A program made the position numbers and the translations under genes. A stretch of DNA of 64,000 nt, taken from the NCBI RefSeq assembly GCF_004770995.1, contig NZ_RQHW01000033.1, positions 62,001-126,000 on the forward strand, read 5' to 3'. Below are positions 9,883 through 18,786 of the stretch, in pieces. The notes beneath the pieces are model-generated. The model worked only from the letters and a program-made list of their open reading frames with translations, did not search any database and was not told the DNA's origin. Within the stretch, counting starts at the first letter, position 1; the number at the start of each line of letters is the position of its first letter. The stretch comes from Leptospira idonii (GTDB taxonomy: Bacteria; Spirochaetota; Leptospiria; Leptospirales; Leptospiraceae).

Positions 9883-9924
9883 CATTGGGTGGCGGGCGGA
9901 AAGCCCCACCCAATGAGGGTGGGG
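9883..9924. other. overlapping GC-rich hairpins upstream of fliI
   Basis: Two stems share the same middle segment. cattgggtgg (9883-9892) can pair with ccacccaatg (9906-9915), or ccccaccc (9904-9911) can pair with gggtgggg (9917-9924). They cannot both form. The block lies in the 202-base gap between the lipoprotein gene's stop and the fliI start, so on the minus strand it is either a terminator/attenuator or part of the fliI leader. There is no U-tract directly after it. A dispersed intergenic repeat is also possible. Confidence 0.5.
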
Positions 9925-9943
9925 ACCTAAAGATTCACACCCC

Positions 9944-10792
9944 CTACCGGCACACCTCAATTTCGTCCAATTTGCTGATCATTTTAGGCTCAGATAATTT
10001 TTTTCCCAACTTGATTTTGTAAGGTTTGTCTCCCTCTACAAAAGATTCCGCATACGCATTTTTTCCGTAAGTAGTGGATGGAGTGAAACAATTCGGAAAT
10101 GATTTTGCCTCCGTAAGTTTACCTTTCGCCAAAGCCAAAACTTTGTCAGGCGTTCTCACATAAAGAGTCTCGCTATCTTTGGCCCATCTCATTCCGTACA
10201 TCGGCAATGCTGTCCAGAAGCTGAGAGGATAACTTGCCACTAACCCGGATTTCGTATTTAAAATACGAAGTTCAAATTCAGAAAATTCCCAATTTGTATT
10301 CGTATTGGCAGTGATGAGTGCTACAGATTCTGCGTTAGGCGAAGGAGCGATTTGAAATAAAATCAGATTTTCTGGTGCTGCAGGATAAGAATAAGCAGCT
10401 TGGGATTTAGGATAGATGGAAAGTCTTTGTTCCAAAGTTCCGTATTGGTCGTTTTTACCATGAAGCACGAATAGGGTTCCACTTTCGTTATGATAAAATG
10501 CAGACTCAGCCAAAGCCCAAGAAGGAATTTCCCAACTTTGAATTTTGTCGGAAGAAGTTTGTTGGAAACGGACTAGATCGATCTTAGTTCTATAATTTCT
10601 TTTATCTGTAGTTCCATTGAGAGGATTCCAAGAAGACTTTTCTTCATAAAAAACTTCCAAAATCGCAACAGTATTCGGTTGATCGGAGGGAGAGATGTCC
10701 GGAGTGAGATTTGTTTCTTTCCAAATCATTTGAGAGCAGTTCCAGAAGGAAAATAAGGGAAAGGCAAAAAGGCAAAGCAGACTTTTTTTCAT
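9944..10792 (-). CDS. putative lipoprotein, beta-propeller-like
   Basis: Start chosen at the ATG giving MKKSLLCLFAFPLFSFWNC, a signal peptide with a spirochete-type lipobox ending at Cys18; the frame is open 12 codons further upstream, but that would bury the signal. The mature 265-aa part has recurring strands (FYHNESGTLFVLHG, VALITANT, MRWAKDSETLYVRTPD) reminiscent of WD40/TolB-like blades. No enzyme motif is visible. It is probably anchored in the envelope. Function unknown. Confidence 0.6.
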   Translation of the reverse strand: MKKSLLCLFAFPLFSFWNCSQMIWKETNLTPDISPSDQPNTVAILEVFYEEKSSWNPLNGTTDKRNYRTKIDLVRFQQTSSDKIQSWEIPSWALAESAFYHNESGTLFVLHGKNDQYGTLEQRLSIYPKSQAAYSYPAAPENLILFQIAPSPNAESVALITANTNTNWEFSEFELRILNTKSGLVASYPLSFWTALPMYGMRWAKDSETLYVRTPDKVLALAKGKLTEAKSFPNCFTPSTTYGKNAYAESFVEGDKPYKIKLGKKLSEPKMISKLDEIEVCR

Positions 10793-10852
10793 GCGTATTA
10801 GACTAACCCGTTTCAGGTAAGATTGCAAAGAAAAAACTACGTTTATTTCGGT

Positions 10853-10882
10853 TAAAAAAAAGGGGATTCAAAGAATCCCCTT
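10853..10882 (-). terminator. rho-independent terminator after the small zinc-site gene
   Basis: Perfect 10-bp stem (10860-10869 with 10873-10882) around an AAA loop. Read on the minus strand, the hairpin is followed by a run of seven T. It lies 25 bases past the stop of the gene at 10907-11221. Confidence 0.88.
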
Positions 10883-10906
10883 CTTAAGCGGAACAAAAAA
10901 CTAGGC

Positions 10907-11221
10907 TTATTTACCTTTTTTTGCTTTTGCTTTTTCTTTGTTCTTTTGATCGATTTGAGCGCGGTGCTCATCACATAATCTGTACAATTTACCTGTAAGC
11001 GGGTTCTTGCGAGAAACTTTAGTTCCGCAAACGATACAAAGACCTTGTGCTCTTCTTCTTTTGTAAAGTTGTTGAACTCTCTCAGCGCCAGAAGCTTTGT
11101 ATTTGGAAATTTGAATGCGGAAACCTTTAAATAAATAGTTTCCGATTGATTTTTCCGGATCTTTTTTTAGATCATCCGCGATTTTGTCGATTTGTCCTGG
11201 GCCTACTTTAAGTGGTTCCAT
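10907..11221 (-). CDS. small basic protein with CxxC...CxxH zinc-type site
   Basis: Function not recognised. The 104-aa protein has CIVCGTKV and, 16 residues later, CDEH, a plausible single-zinc knuckle, between a basic region (YKRRRAQG) and a Lys-rich tail (KNKEKAKAKKGK). The charge and the zinc site would suit a nucleic-acid- or ribosome-associated protein, but that is inference. It looks like a single-gene unit: good Shine-Dalgarno (AAAAAGGA before the ATG), candidate promoter about 70 bases upstream and a strong terminator downstream, a layout typical of a well-expressed gene. Confidence 0.75.
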   Translation of the reverse strand: MEPLKVGPGQIDKIADDLKKDPEKSIGNYLFKGFRIQISKYKASGAERVQQLYKRRRAQGLCIVCGTKVSRKNPLTGKLYRLCDEHRAQIDQKNKEKAKAKKGK

Positions 11222-11291
11222 AGCTTTCTTTTCCTTTTTAAAAAATCTAGATTTTATTTGTCAGACAAAGCTTTCTCAAGCTCTAATACAG

Positions 11292-11321
11292 ATTATGTTT
11301 GCTTTAGTTAAAATATTTCAA
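11292..11321 (-). promoter_or_regulatory. candidate sigma70-type promoter for the 10907-11221 gene
   Basis: On the minus strand TTGAAA (11316-11321) is separated by 18 bases from CATAAT (11292-11297), about 70 bases before the ATG. The whole gap 11222-11461 is AT-rich and contains no other gene. Confidence 0.45.
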
Positions 11322-11461
11322 CTTTTTTTTTCCTCGAATAACGTTTTTTTGATGTAATGCGGACATTTCAGTATCTATTGCTTGTTTTACTATGTAGAAT
11401 TGTCAAAAAATTATGTTTCAGATAGTGCTAGTGAAACAATGAATAGGTGTGATGATTATCT

Positions 11462-12133
11462 TTAATCAAAGTTATTATGATTTAAAACGTCTATTCTGAT
11501 TGCTTTTGGGAAGCTGGGGCAAACTTCGACGCAAAGTCCGCATCCTGTGCAGCTAGAACTTGAAAAAATAGGCAAATTTCCTCTAAAATTTACAGTTTTT
11601 TCAACAGGACAGGCCGAAAAGCAGGCTTCACAAGTTTTGTTGCCTGTTTTCTGATTGATGCAGTGATCATAAATCCCTTTTGCTTTTCCGAATTTAGGTT
11701 TTGTTTCGGATACATCATATCCTACTAAAGCATTTTCAGGGCACACTGCAATGCACGGCCAATCAGAACAAAGATGGCAAGATTTTGCGTTAGGATCAAG
11801 GAAAGGAAATGTTTTGTTTTCTTTCTCTGGTGTAACAGGGAATAAGGCGGTGTAAGGGCAGGCAAAAACACATTCATTGCAACCGGTACATAAATTGAAA
11901 AAATCTTTCGTTGCGCCTGGAGGTAGCGAAAGAGTTTTGAACAATCTGGATTTTCTTTTTGTGACCGCCTTTCTTTTTTTAGGCGGAAGTTTTTCTTTGT
12001 TCTTCTTTTTCTTTTCTTGCTTTTTCTCTTCCGACCATACTTCTCGAATCGTTTCCGTCAAATCGTCCGTTTTTTCGAAGGCGAATTGAAAGACGGATTT
12101 AAATCCTTCTCGAAATAGGTCTTTTCTTTTCAT
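11462..12133 (-). CDS. MauM/NapG-like polyferredoxin (four 4Fe-4S motifs)
   Basis: The 223-aa soluble protein has a Lys-rich N-terminal third (KKQEKKKKNKEKLPPKKRK) followed by four cysteine clusters: CTGCNECVFACP, CHLCSDWPCIAVCP, a spaced CINQ..CEACFSACP and CTGCGLCVEVCP. This pattern is that of MauM/NapF/NapG-type electron-transfer proteins. No Tat signal is visible, so it is probably cytoplasmic. It follows murA without a gap on the same strand and is likely co-transcribed; there is no adjacent reductase to name a partner. Confidence 0.82.
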   Translation of the reverse strand: MKRKDLFREGFKSVFQFAFEKTDDLTETIREVWSEEKKQEKKKKNKEKLPPKKRKAVTKRKSRLFKTLSLPPGATKDFFNLCTGCNECVFACPYTALFPVTPEKENKTFPFLDPNAKSCHLCSDWPCIAVCPENALVGYDVSETKPKFGKAKGIYDHCINQKTGNKTCEACFSACPVEKTVNFRGNLPIFSSSSCTGCGLCVEVCPSFPKAIRIDVLNHNNFD

Positions 12134-13438
12134 TTAATTAGGGACTCTTTCTATTTGAGCTCCTAAAGATCTGAGTCTTGTGTCTATCGATTCGAATCCT
12201 CGATCGATTTGAACTATATTATGAATTTCGCTTGTTCCTTCCGCGCATAGTGCTGCGATGATCATTGCCATCCCTGCACGAATGTCGGGACTTGCGACTC
12301 TTTGTCCGTAGAGGCGGGAAGCCCCGATAACAATTGCTCTATGGGGATCACAAAGAATGATTTGAGCTCCCATCGCAATGATGTTGTCCACGAAGAAAAG
12401 TCTGGATTCGAACAACTTTTCATGAATGAGCACGGTTCCTTTGCACTGAGTTGCGGTCACTAAAGCGACAGAAGTCATATCCGCAGGAAATCCAGGCCAA
12501 GGCGCATCGTCGATTTTAGGAGTGGCGCCGTGGTAGTCTGGAATGATTTCCAATTTCTGATCGGAAGGAACCAAAATCCCTCCTTCTACGGGGCGCACTT
12601 CAATTCCCAATCTGGAATATACCATTCGAATCATTCGAATGTCTTCCGGGTTTACATCACGGATCATGATTTCTCCCCCGGTAACAGCTGCTAAGCTGAT
12701 AAAAGAGCCTATTTCCAAGTAGTCGGAACCGATTCTGTGAGTCAGGCGGCCGTTCGGAGAAGAGAGTCCGCTGACTCCAATGATTTGAAGGAGGTTCGTT
12801 CCGATGCCGGAAATATTGGCTCCCGCTTGATTTAAAAAGCGACAAAGTCCTTGCACATGCGGTTCGCAGGCCGCATTGCGGATGATAGTTGTTCCTTCCG
12901 CAAAAACGGCAGCCATCACCGCATTTTCCGTAGCAGTGACGGAAGCTTCGTCCAAAAGAATGTCTTTACCGATCAGTCTGTCTGCTGTGATTTCGTATCC
13001 GTCGGGAAATACTTCTATTTTTGCGCCTAGCGCTTCCAATGCGAGAAGATGAGTGTCCATCCTTCTGCGTCCGATCTTGTCTCCTCCCGGTTTGGGGAGA
13101 AAAACTCTACCTGTACGGGCTAAGATGGGCCCTGCGAGAGTGACAGCTCCCCTCAGCTGGGAACATAGTTCGTAAGGAAGATCTGATTTTACTTTTGTTT
13201 TTTTATGGAAAAGGTACGAGCCATGGGTATCTAATGGAGTTATCTCCACTCCAATATGTTTTAAAACTTCCATGAGCTTTAAAACGTCGGCTATTTGAGG
13301 AAGATTTTCCAAAACGACGTCTTCTTCCCAGAGGAGTAGGGCGCCTAAGAGGGGAAGGGCTTCATTTTTATTCCCCTGTGGAACGATTGTTCCGTGGAGA
13401 GGGTTTTTTCCGATAATTTTGAAATAGGAAGAGCTCAC
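12134..13438 (-). CDS. murA: UDP-N-acetylglucosamine 1-carboxyvinyltransferase (Cys-to-Asp active site)
   Basis: First committed step of peptidoglycan synthesis: enolpyruvyl transfer from PEP to UDP-GlcNAc. The 434-aa length is typical. Visible family motifs include the [10 protein letters not shown]-terminus (KN pair), [14 protein letters not shown], the active-site loop [15 protein letters not shown], and [12 protein letters not shown]. In E. coli the loop carries Cys115; here the aligned residue is Asp120. The same substitution occurs in Mycobacterium, Chlamydia and Borrelia MurA and makes the enzyme insensitive to fosfomycin. It heads the murA-ferredoxin unit. Confidence 0.96.
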   Translation of the reverse strand: MSSSYFKIIGKNPLHGTIVPQGNKNEALPLLGALLLWEEDVVLENLPQIADVLKLMEVLKHIGVEITPLDTHGSYLFHKKTKVKSDLPYELCSQLRGAVTLAGPILARTGRVFLPKPGGDKIGRRRMDTHLLALEALGAKIEVFPDGYEITADRLIGKDILLDEASVTATENAVMAAVFAEGTTIIRNAACEPHVQGLCRFLNQAGANISGIGTNLLQIIGVSGLSSPNGRLTHRIGSDYLEIGSFISLAAVTGGEIMIRDVNPEDIRMIRMVYSRLGIEVRPVEGGILVPSDQKLEIIPDYHGATPKIDDAPWPGFPADMTSVALVTATQCKGTVLIHEKLFESRLFFVDNIIAMGAQIILCDPHRAIVIGASRLYGQRVASPDIRAGMAMIIAALCAEGTSEIHNIVQIDRGFESIDTRLRSLGAQIERVPN

Positions 13439-13481
13439 TTACTTCCATGGAACGTGGGGCAATTGAGAGGAAAAGTAATTT

Positions 13482-14624
13482 ATGGAATTCTTGGCACAAG
13501 TTTGGATTTTTCCAAAATTCGACACAATCTATTTTTTTTACCTGTTTTTACTGGGTTTGGCGGCTTTTTGCTATGTTCAGTTTATGAATTTTCTGCAAAG
13601 GAAACAATCAAATGTCGTCAATTATTGGCATGATTTTCAGAAATTCGCACTGGCAAGGAAGTGCAACCAGGTAGAAATGAATATTCTCAAATCTTTCTAC
13701 GACAGTTTAACTCAGGAAGATGTACAACTATACCTTCATCCTGAAAATCGACCTAAGCTGAAAAACGCACTTTACCGCTATTTTATGAAATCTACGGGAA
13801 ATCCTACGGAAAAAGAAGTAAATTTATTCGATAAATTATTTCGTTCCAGTGCGGATCATAAGAAAGAAATTTCCAGTCTGGACGATATCAGCGTGGGAGA
13901 AGTTTCCGCATTGGAAGCCGACGGAAGAGAAGAATTAACCTATGTTATGCAAAAAACGCAGGAAGATCTGCTCTTATCCTCGAAAGCTCTTTCTAAGGAT
14001 TTTTTTGTCCCTGGAAAAGTCGCTAATTTATACGTATTTAGACCGAGTAGCGGCGGTTATTTGATACACGGAACGATCACTCGATTGAACAACAACGGAG
14101 TCGTATTTCACTACGACGGTGTGATCGAAAAAAAAGGGGAAGCCCATCTGATGCTTGTGGCAAAATATTCCCTGACGATTTCCCCTTGGCCTCCCAAAGA
14201 TCCTGAAAAAGAATCTATCGAGTTGGATCGAAATAAATTGGTTCTATTTGAAGAGAATGTGGACAAACAATTGGAACTTTTGAAAAAAATTTCCAAAGAA
14301 CAGTCTGCCCATGATGACGATAAATTTAAGTTCCCTGATGTAGCGAAAAGTTTTACTGCGCTTTCGGAAAGAATCTCAGATCGTGGGATTACCTTCGAAC
14401 TTCCGGATCATATCTCTCCTGAGATTTGGAAAGCTCAAGATCTTTGGGAAGTGCATTTCGGTTTTCCTGGAGGAGCTAATTTCGAATTGAGAGGAAAAAT
14501 CTTTCCAGTGAAACAAAAAGGGGATTTATTTTTGCTCAGGTTTGTGGATGCTGACGAGGCTTCTAGGAAATCCATCTACGAAGAAATTAAAAAACGAGGA
14601 GGAACTCGTGAAATTCTTACATAG
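13482..14624 (+). CDS. membrane-anchored protein, possibly PilZ-like
   Basis: The 380-aa protein has one N-terminal membrane segment (about 18-38), a helical region with the NVVNYWHDFQKFALARKC start, a central domain (about 165-250) and a C-terminal domain (about 295-380). The C-terminal part ends in an FELRGKIFPV, FLLRFVDADEASRKSIYEEI pattern, which resembles the last strands and helix of PilZ c-di-GMP-binding domains. The RxxxR ligand motif is not obvious, so c-di-GMP binding is unproven. It is divergent from murA and its 3' end overlaps the start of the following lipoprotein gene by 17 bases. Confidence 0.6.
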   Translation: MEFLAQVWIFPKFDTIYFFYLFLLGLAAFCYVQFMNFLQRKQSNVVNYWHDFQKFALARKCNQVEMNILKSFYDSLTQEDVQLYLHPENRPKLKNALYRYFMKSTGNPTEKEVNLFDKLFRSSADHKKEISSLDDISVGEVSALEADGREELTYVMQKTQEDLLLSSKALSKDFFVPGKVANLYVFRPSSGGYLIHGTITRLNNNGVVFHYDGVIEKKGEAHLMLVAKYSLTISPWPPKDPEKESIELDRNKLVLFEENVDKQLELLKKISKEQSAHDDDKFKFPDVAKSFTALSERISDRGITFELPDHISPEIWKAQDLWEVHFGFPGGANFELRGKIFPVKQKGDLFLLRFVDADEASRKSIYEEIKKRGGTREILT

Positions 14625-15117
14625 TCTTTTTGTTCTTTTTTGTCTGGTTGTCGCATTTCAATGTACTACCACTGCACCGAAACAACCGGAACCTGCAACG
14701 GAAACCCCTGTGGAAGAAAAACCTGCAGCAGTAGTCACTCGCAGTCTTCTTCCTACATCCGGATGTTGCGAATTGCATCAGGAATTTATGAATGTTGTTG
14801 TTTTAGATCAGGTATGCATCACTGAAAAGGACACCAAACTAAGATTATATACAAAGGAAAGCAAAAAGGTTTGTGTTCTGAAAGAAGGAATGTTGTTCCA
14901 AGACGATTTGGGAACTTCTTTTTCTTTTTTGAAATCGGAAGGAGTGGGCCTTTGTCCTAAAAGAACCCAAATGAAACAAAAACCGTTTTTTCTTTATTTC
15001 GATCGAATTTCGAATGAAGCGACCACTTTCGATTTAGTGGAAGATAAAAACGCAAAACACGCACATATTCCTTGGAGTTTCTATAAGGTTGACTTAACTT
15101 CCTGCCAATGGAAATAA
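14608..15117 (+). CDS. small putative lipoprotein
   Basis: Start placed at GTG 14608, which has a strong AGGAGG 5-10 bases upstream and gives a signal peptide ending at the lipobox VAFQC; the longer frame from 14542 would hide the signal. The mature protein starts with a Pro/Glu/Thr-rich linker and has five further cysteines, including a CC pair in TSGCCELHQEFM. No known domain recognised. It overlaps the upstream gene by 17 bases, so the two are probably co-translated. Confidence 0.68.
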   Translation: MKFLHSLFVLFCLVVAFQCTTTAPKQPEPATETPVEEKPAAVVTRSLLPTSGCCELHQEFMNVVVLDQVCITEKDTKLRLYTKESKKVCVLKEGMLFQDDLGTSFSFLKSEGVGLCPKRTQMKQKPFFLYFDRISNEATTFDLVEDKNAKHAHIPWSFYKVDLTSCQWK

Positions 15118-15130
15118 TGCAATCGCTGAA

Positions 15131-15155
15131 CACCTAACTTAAGACAGGTTAGGTG
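15131..15155. terminator. hairpin between convergent genes
   Basis: cacctaac (15131-15138) pairs with gttaggtg (15148-15155) around a 9-base loop, in the 46-base gap between two convergent stops. There is no clear T-run on either side, so termination is likely but not certain. Confidence 0.45.
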
Positions 15156-15163
15156 CTCTATCG

Positions 15164-16930
15164 CTATAATCTTTCCGGAAAAGCCCCTTTCGAAGGGGTT
15201 TTTGCATTTTTAGGAAGAAGGATCAAATCCACTTTCGGAATTTCTTTCCCTGAGAGATAAGTTTCCCCCAATGCTTCCCAAGATCCTGAAGTGAGAGAAA
15301 AGGAAAGGAGATAATTCAAGTTAGGCAAGGTGGGAAGTTGGATGAAAGGAGTCCCTCCATGCAAAATCACGAATTCTTTGTTTTTGTATTTTTTTGCCAA
15401 AGCTGCCACTGTCTCAATTTCTTTCTCTGAACTGGAATCGATCAGAACATGTGTAATTTCAGGTTTTGCCAAAAGTTTCGTTAATTGTTTTAGGTTTGTT
15501 TGAGAAATTCCTTTTGTTTCCAAAACTTTTCTAAGATGAGGGTTTTTGATCGCAGATACGGAAGATGATTTTTTATTCTCCTTGGGCAGATAAGCGGAAG
15601 GAAACGCTCGGATTGAATCCGAATTGATTTGAGAAAGATGTTTGCCGGAAAGGAGAAGTTCTTTCATCTTCAATCTTCTTTCTTCTTCTTTGCCTGCAAG
15701 ATATTCCTTCAAGTTTTGATTTTCGGAATAAATTTCAGGAGAGATGGAATCGGAAGAATACAAACTCATTTCTAATTTTTTTCGGATCTGTTTTTGAACC
15801 GCTTCCTTTAAGATATTTCTTTCCTTACCGGAAGCTTCCTTAGAATGAAAGTCTCCTTTTCTATAAGCATCTAATAGTTGTTCTTTGAAGTTTCTTGCAG
15901 TTTCTCCCCAGCTAGTGAGAAGCACTATGTTTGCTCCTGCCTGCAAAGCCAAAACTCCAGGTCTGTCTTTTTCGTAATTTTTGGAAATGGCATGCATCTC
16001 CATCGCATCCGTGATGATGATTCCTTGAAATTTCAGTTTTTCTCTCAAAACTCCGTTGAGTATTTTTTTAGAGAGAGTTGCAGGATATTTTTCGTCTATC
16101 AAAGGATAGACGATATGAGCGGTCATCACTGCTTCCGCACCAGAATCGATCGCTTTTTTGAATGGAACTAGTTCTAAGGTTTCTAATTCTTCCAAGGTTT
16201 TTTTGATGACTGGCAATCCCAAATGACTGTCCACATTCGTATCTCCGTGTCCGGGGAAATGTTTGATGACGGGAAGAGCTCCTCCTTGTCTGGCACCTTG
16301 TTCATAAGCAACTGCAACATTGGAAACTCGATTCACATCCGAACCGAAAGAACGTGTATTGATTACAGGGTTGAGTGGATTATTATTGATATCTAATATT
16401 GGTGCGAATAAAAAATTGATTCCTAACTGTCTCAATTCGTAGGAAGTCACAAAACCTACTGTCTTTCCCCATTCTTCTTTGCCCGTTTGTCCTACAGCCA
16501 TGGCGCCGGGGTATTCGGTGATTCCGTCCTTCACTCGGAAAACCCTTCCTCCTTCCTGATCCGTAGAGATAAGAAAAGGGGGAAGTCCTTCCGCAGTAGC
16601 CGTCTTTTGTAGGTTAGTTGTAAGAGAGATGATTTCTTCTTTTTTTCCCAGATTTTTGCCGAAAAGAATGATCCCTCCCGGCTTCGTTTTGCGAATCTCT
16701 TCCAGGGCGACCGCATCGACCGTTTTGGAGGGAATTGCAATATGGATGGTTTGCCCCACCAATTCTTCCTCAGTCATCCTGTCCGTGATTTCCCAGGATT
16801 TATTTTCCAGCCAGGTATCTCTTTCTTCCGCACGAAGTTCCGTAATATAAAAATTGAAAAAGTAGGAGGAACCTATGAATCCCATAACCAGAAAGATGGA
16901 AAAGATAAGGCGAAGTAAAATTTGATTCAT
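15164..16930 (-). CDS. glycoside hydrolase family 3, beta-N-acetylhexosaminidase-like
   Basis: The 588-aa protein has an N-terminal membrane/signal segment (about 5-28) and a GH3 catalytic domain (about 45-375). Visible motifs are STDQEGGRVFR, the NagZ signature KHFPGHGDTNVDSHLGLP and the nucleophile region GIIITDAMEM. NagZ-type enzymes remove GlcNAc from muropeptides during wall recycling. This one is probably exported and longer than cytoplasmic NagZ (about 340 aa) through a C-terminal GH3-C-like domain, so it may act on periplasmic or environmental aminosugars. The substrate is inferred. Confidence 0.88.
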   Translation of the reverse strand: MNQILLRLIFSIFLVMGFIGSSYFFNFYITELRAEERDTWLENKSWEITDRMTEEELVGQTIHIAIPSKTVDAVALEEIRKTKPGGIILFGKNLGKKEEIISLTTNLQKTATAEGLPPFLISTDQEGGRVFRVKDGITEYPGAMAVGQTGKEEWGKTVGFVTSYELRQLGINFLFAPILDINNNPLNPVINTRSFGSDVNRVSNVAVAYEQGARQGGALPVIKHFPGHGDTNVDSHLGLPVIKKTLEELETLELVPFKKAIDSGAEAVMTAHIVYPLIDEKYPATLSKKILNGVLREKLKFQGIIITDAMEMHAISKNYEKDRPGVLALQAGANIVLLTSWGETARNFKEQLLDAYRKGDFHSKEASGKERNILKEAVQKQIRKKLEMSLYSSDSISPEIYSENQNLKEYLAGKEEERRLKMKELLLSGKHLSQINSDSIRAFPSAYLPKENKKSSSVSAIKNPHLRKVLETKGISQTNLKQLTKLLAKPEITHVLIDSSSEKEIETVAALAKKYKNKEFVILHGGTPFIQLPTLPNLNYLLSFSLTSGSWEALGETYLSGKEIPKVDLILLPKNAKTPSKGAFPERL

Positions 16931-17013
16931 GTCTCTTCTAAGATCGGTAGTCGGTTCCTAATGACAAGAAAGAAAATTGCTTAGATCGTTCTCTCGTTTT
17001 CGTCTAAACTCTC

Positions 17014-18186
17014 GTGGATGATTTTTATCAAACCTTGGAAGCGAGTCCCGATTTTCGTTCCGTATTCGACCAAAACGGTTTTTTGCCCGTTCCGGATGAC
17101 TGGTTCGTTCTTATCACAGATATCGTAGGTTCAACGAAAGCGATTGAAAGCGGTAGGTATAAGGATGTGAATACCGCGGGCGGACTCACTGCCATAGCTG
17201 TTGCCAATGTTTACGGACATATGGATTTCCCTTTTGTCTTCGGGGGAGATGGAGTCAGTTTTTTACTTCCTATCACTTATTTATTTCCAATACGTTCCGC
17301 CATTGCGGATACGATCGGAAAAGTAAGAGCCGGTTTCGATTTGGAAATGAAGGCAGGGATCGTTCCCGTGCAGGAATTATATAAACACGGAGCTAAACTG
17401 TATTTGAGTAAATTCGAAGCATCTACTCATTATAACCAATGTTCCATTTACGGAGACGGTTTGAGTCTTGCCGAATCTTGGATCAAATCGGAAGAGGATG
17501 AATCGTTTTTAGTTCGGGAAACAGAGAAAATTACGGATGCCGATTTTACAGGATTCACCTGTCGTTGGAAAGATATTCCCAGCGAAAAAGGAGAGGTGAT
17601 TTCTCTCATCATACGTCCGGAGTCTACGGACTATGAAACTTCCGCCAAATTGATTTCCAGAGTTTTGAATTTCATCCGCACCGAATTCGGAGAAGAAGAG
17701 GACTATCATCCCGTTGCCACAAAACAATTATTTCTCGATAACGGTCCCAATCTAAAAAAGGAAGCTTTGGCACATAGCGGAGGCAGAAAAGGGATCGGAT
17801 ATTTATTTCGTTTGATGAAGATTTGGTTCGAAAGAGTTGCGGTAGACTGTTTCATCCGGTTTAAAATTCCTTTCCGATCCTTTCATTATCGATTGGACCG
17901 GTTGAAAGAATATCAAGTATTATCTGCTGACTTTAGAAAATACGATGGAACCTTAAAAATGGTCATCAGCGGAACAAAGGAGAACAGACTGGCATTGCGG
18001 GAATACTTAGACGATCTTTCGCATCAGGAAAAGATTCTGTACGGGATGCATATCTCCAACCGTTCTCTAATGACTTGTATCTTAAAAGTTGGATCTTCCC
18101 AGGAGGTGCATTTTGTGGATGGCGCCGACGGAGGATTTGCATTGGCCGCCAAAGAATTGAAGCAGAAGATGAAACAAAAGATTTAG
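17014..18186 (+). CDS. DUF3095 protein with nucleotide-cyclase-like core
   Basis: GTG start, divergent from the GH3 gene. The 390-aa protein matches DUF3095: an N-terminal DFYQTL..FLPVPDDWFVLITD and then a class III cyclase-like core with two metal-site aspartates, Asp36 in TDIVGSTKAI and Asp79 in FGGDGVSFL. A C-terminal domain (about 215-390) continues with KIWFERVAVD and DGTLKM..SG. The core suggests nucleotide cyclase ancestry; activity for this family is not established as far as I know. No membrane segment. Confidence 0.78.
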   Translation: MDDFYQTLEASPDFRSVFDQNGFLPVPDDWFVLITDIVGSTKAIESGRYKDVNTAGGLTAIAVANVYGHMDFPFVFGGDGVSFLLPITYLFPIRSAIADTIGKVRAGFDLEMKAGIVPVQELYKHGAKLYLSKFEASTHYNQCSIYGDGLSLAESWIKSEEDESFLVRETEKITDADFTGFTCRWKDIPSEKGEVISLIIRPESTDYETSAKLISRVLNFIRTEFGEEEDYHPVATKQLFLDNGPNLKKEALAHSGGRKGIGYLFRLMKIWFERVAVDCFIRFKIPFRSFHYRLDRLKEYQVLSADFRKYDGTLKMVISGTKENRLALREYLDDLSHQEKILYGMHISNRSLMTCILKVGSSQEVHFVDGADGGFALAAKELKQKMKQKI

Positions 18187-18236
18187 CTCTTGAATCGTAG
18201 ACATCGGCCAATTCCTTGGACAAAAGGGGTAATGGA

Positions 18237-18740
18237 ATGATCTATGAAATGACTGCGTTGCAGTTTGCCAAGATGTTAAGGAATTTAAGTGCTTTTTTAG
18301 ATAAATCGGCTTCAACTGCAGAAGCTAAAAAAATCGATTTTAACTCTCTTCTCTCCGCAAGATTGGCACCAGATCAGTTTGATTTAACAAAACAAATTCA
18401 AATCGCATGTGATAATGCGAAAATCGGTGTAGCCCGCCTAACCGGAAAGACTGCTCCGAAACATGAAGATAACGAAAAAACTCTTCCGGAACTTCAGAAA
18501 CGAATCGGAGAAGTTCTTTCTTATCTTGCCGATTTTTCCGAGCAAGATTTTAAGGATGTGAAAACTCTGCAAATTTCCCTTCCTTGGTGGGAAGGAAAAC
18601 GTTTGTCAGGTGAGGTATATGCCATTCATCATTTGATTCCTAATTTTTACTTTCATATTACAACTGCTTATTCTATTCTGCGTCATAATCTGATTGATTT
18701 AGGCAAAAAGGATTATTTAGGCGTTATGCCTTTTGAATAA
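18237..18740 (+). CDS. DUF1993 family protein
   Basis: Start taken at ATG 18237 with AAGGGG 7 bases upstream; a TTG at 18216 lengthens the frame by seven codons without support. The 167-aa helical protein has the DUF1993 hallmarks: an N-terminal LRNLSAFLDKS, then LAPDQFDLTKQIQIACD, ISLPWWEGKRLSG and a His-containing NFYFHITTAYSILRHN. The fold is DinB-like, with conserved His residues in some members. The function is unknown. It ends in a hairpin terminator. Confidence 0.82.
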   Translation: MIYEMTALQFAKMLRNLSAFLDKSASTAEAKKIDFNSLLSARLAPDQFDLTKQIQIACDNAKIGVARLTGKTAPKHEDNEKTLPELQKRIGEVLSYLADFSEQDFKDVKTLQISLPWWEGKRLSGEVYAIHHLIPNFYFHITTAYSILRHNLIDLGKKDYLGVMPFE

Positions 18741-18757
18741 ACAGATAGTACAATAAA

Positions 18758-18786
18758 ATACCTGTAGGCATTATTACTACAGGTAT
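18758..18786 (+). terminator. hairpin terminator after DUF1993 gene
   Basis: atacctgtag (18758-18767) pairs perfectly with ctacaggtat (18777-18786) around a 9-base loop, 18 bases after the stop, followed by an A/T-rich tract. The rest of the 291-base gap to 19032 holds no gene I can support and should contain the promoter of the giant lipoprotein. Confidence 0.72.
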
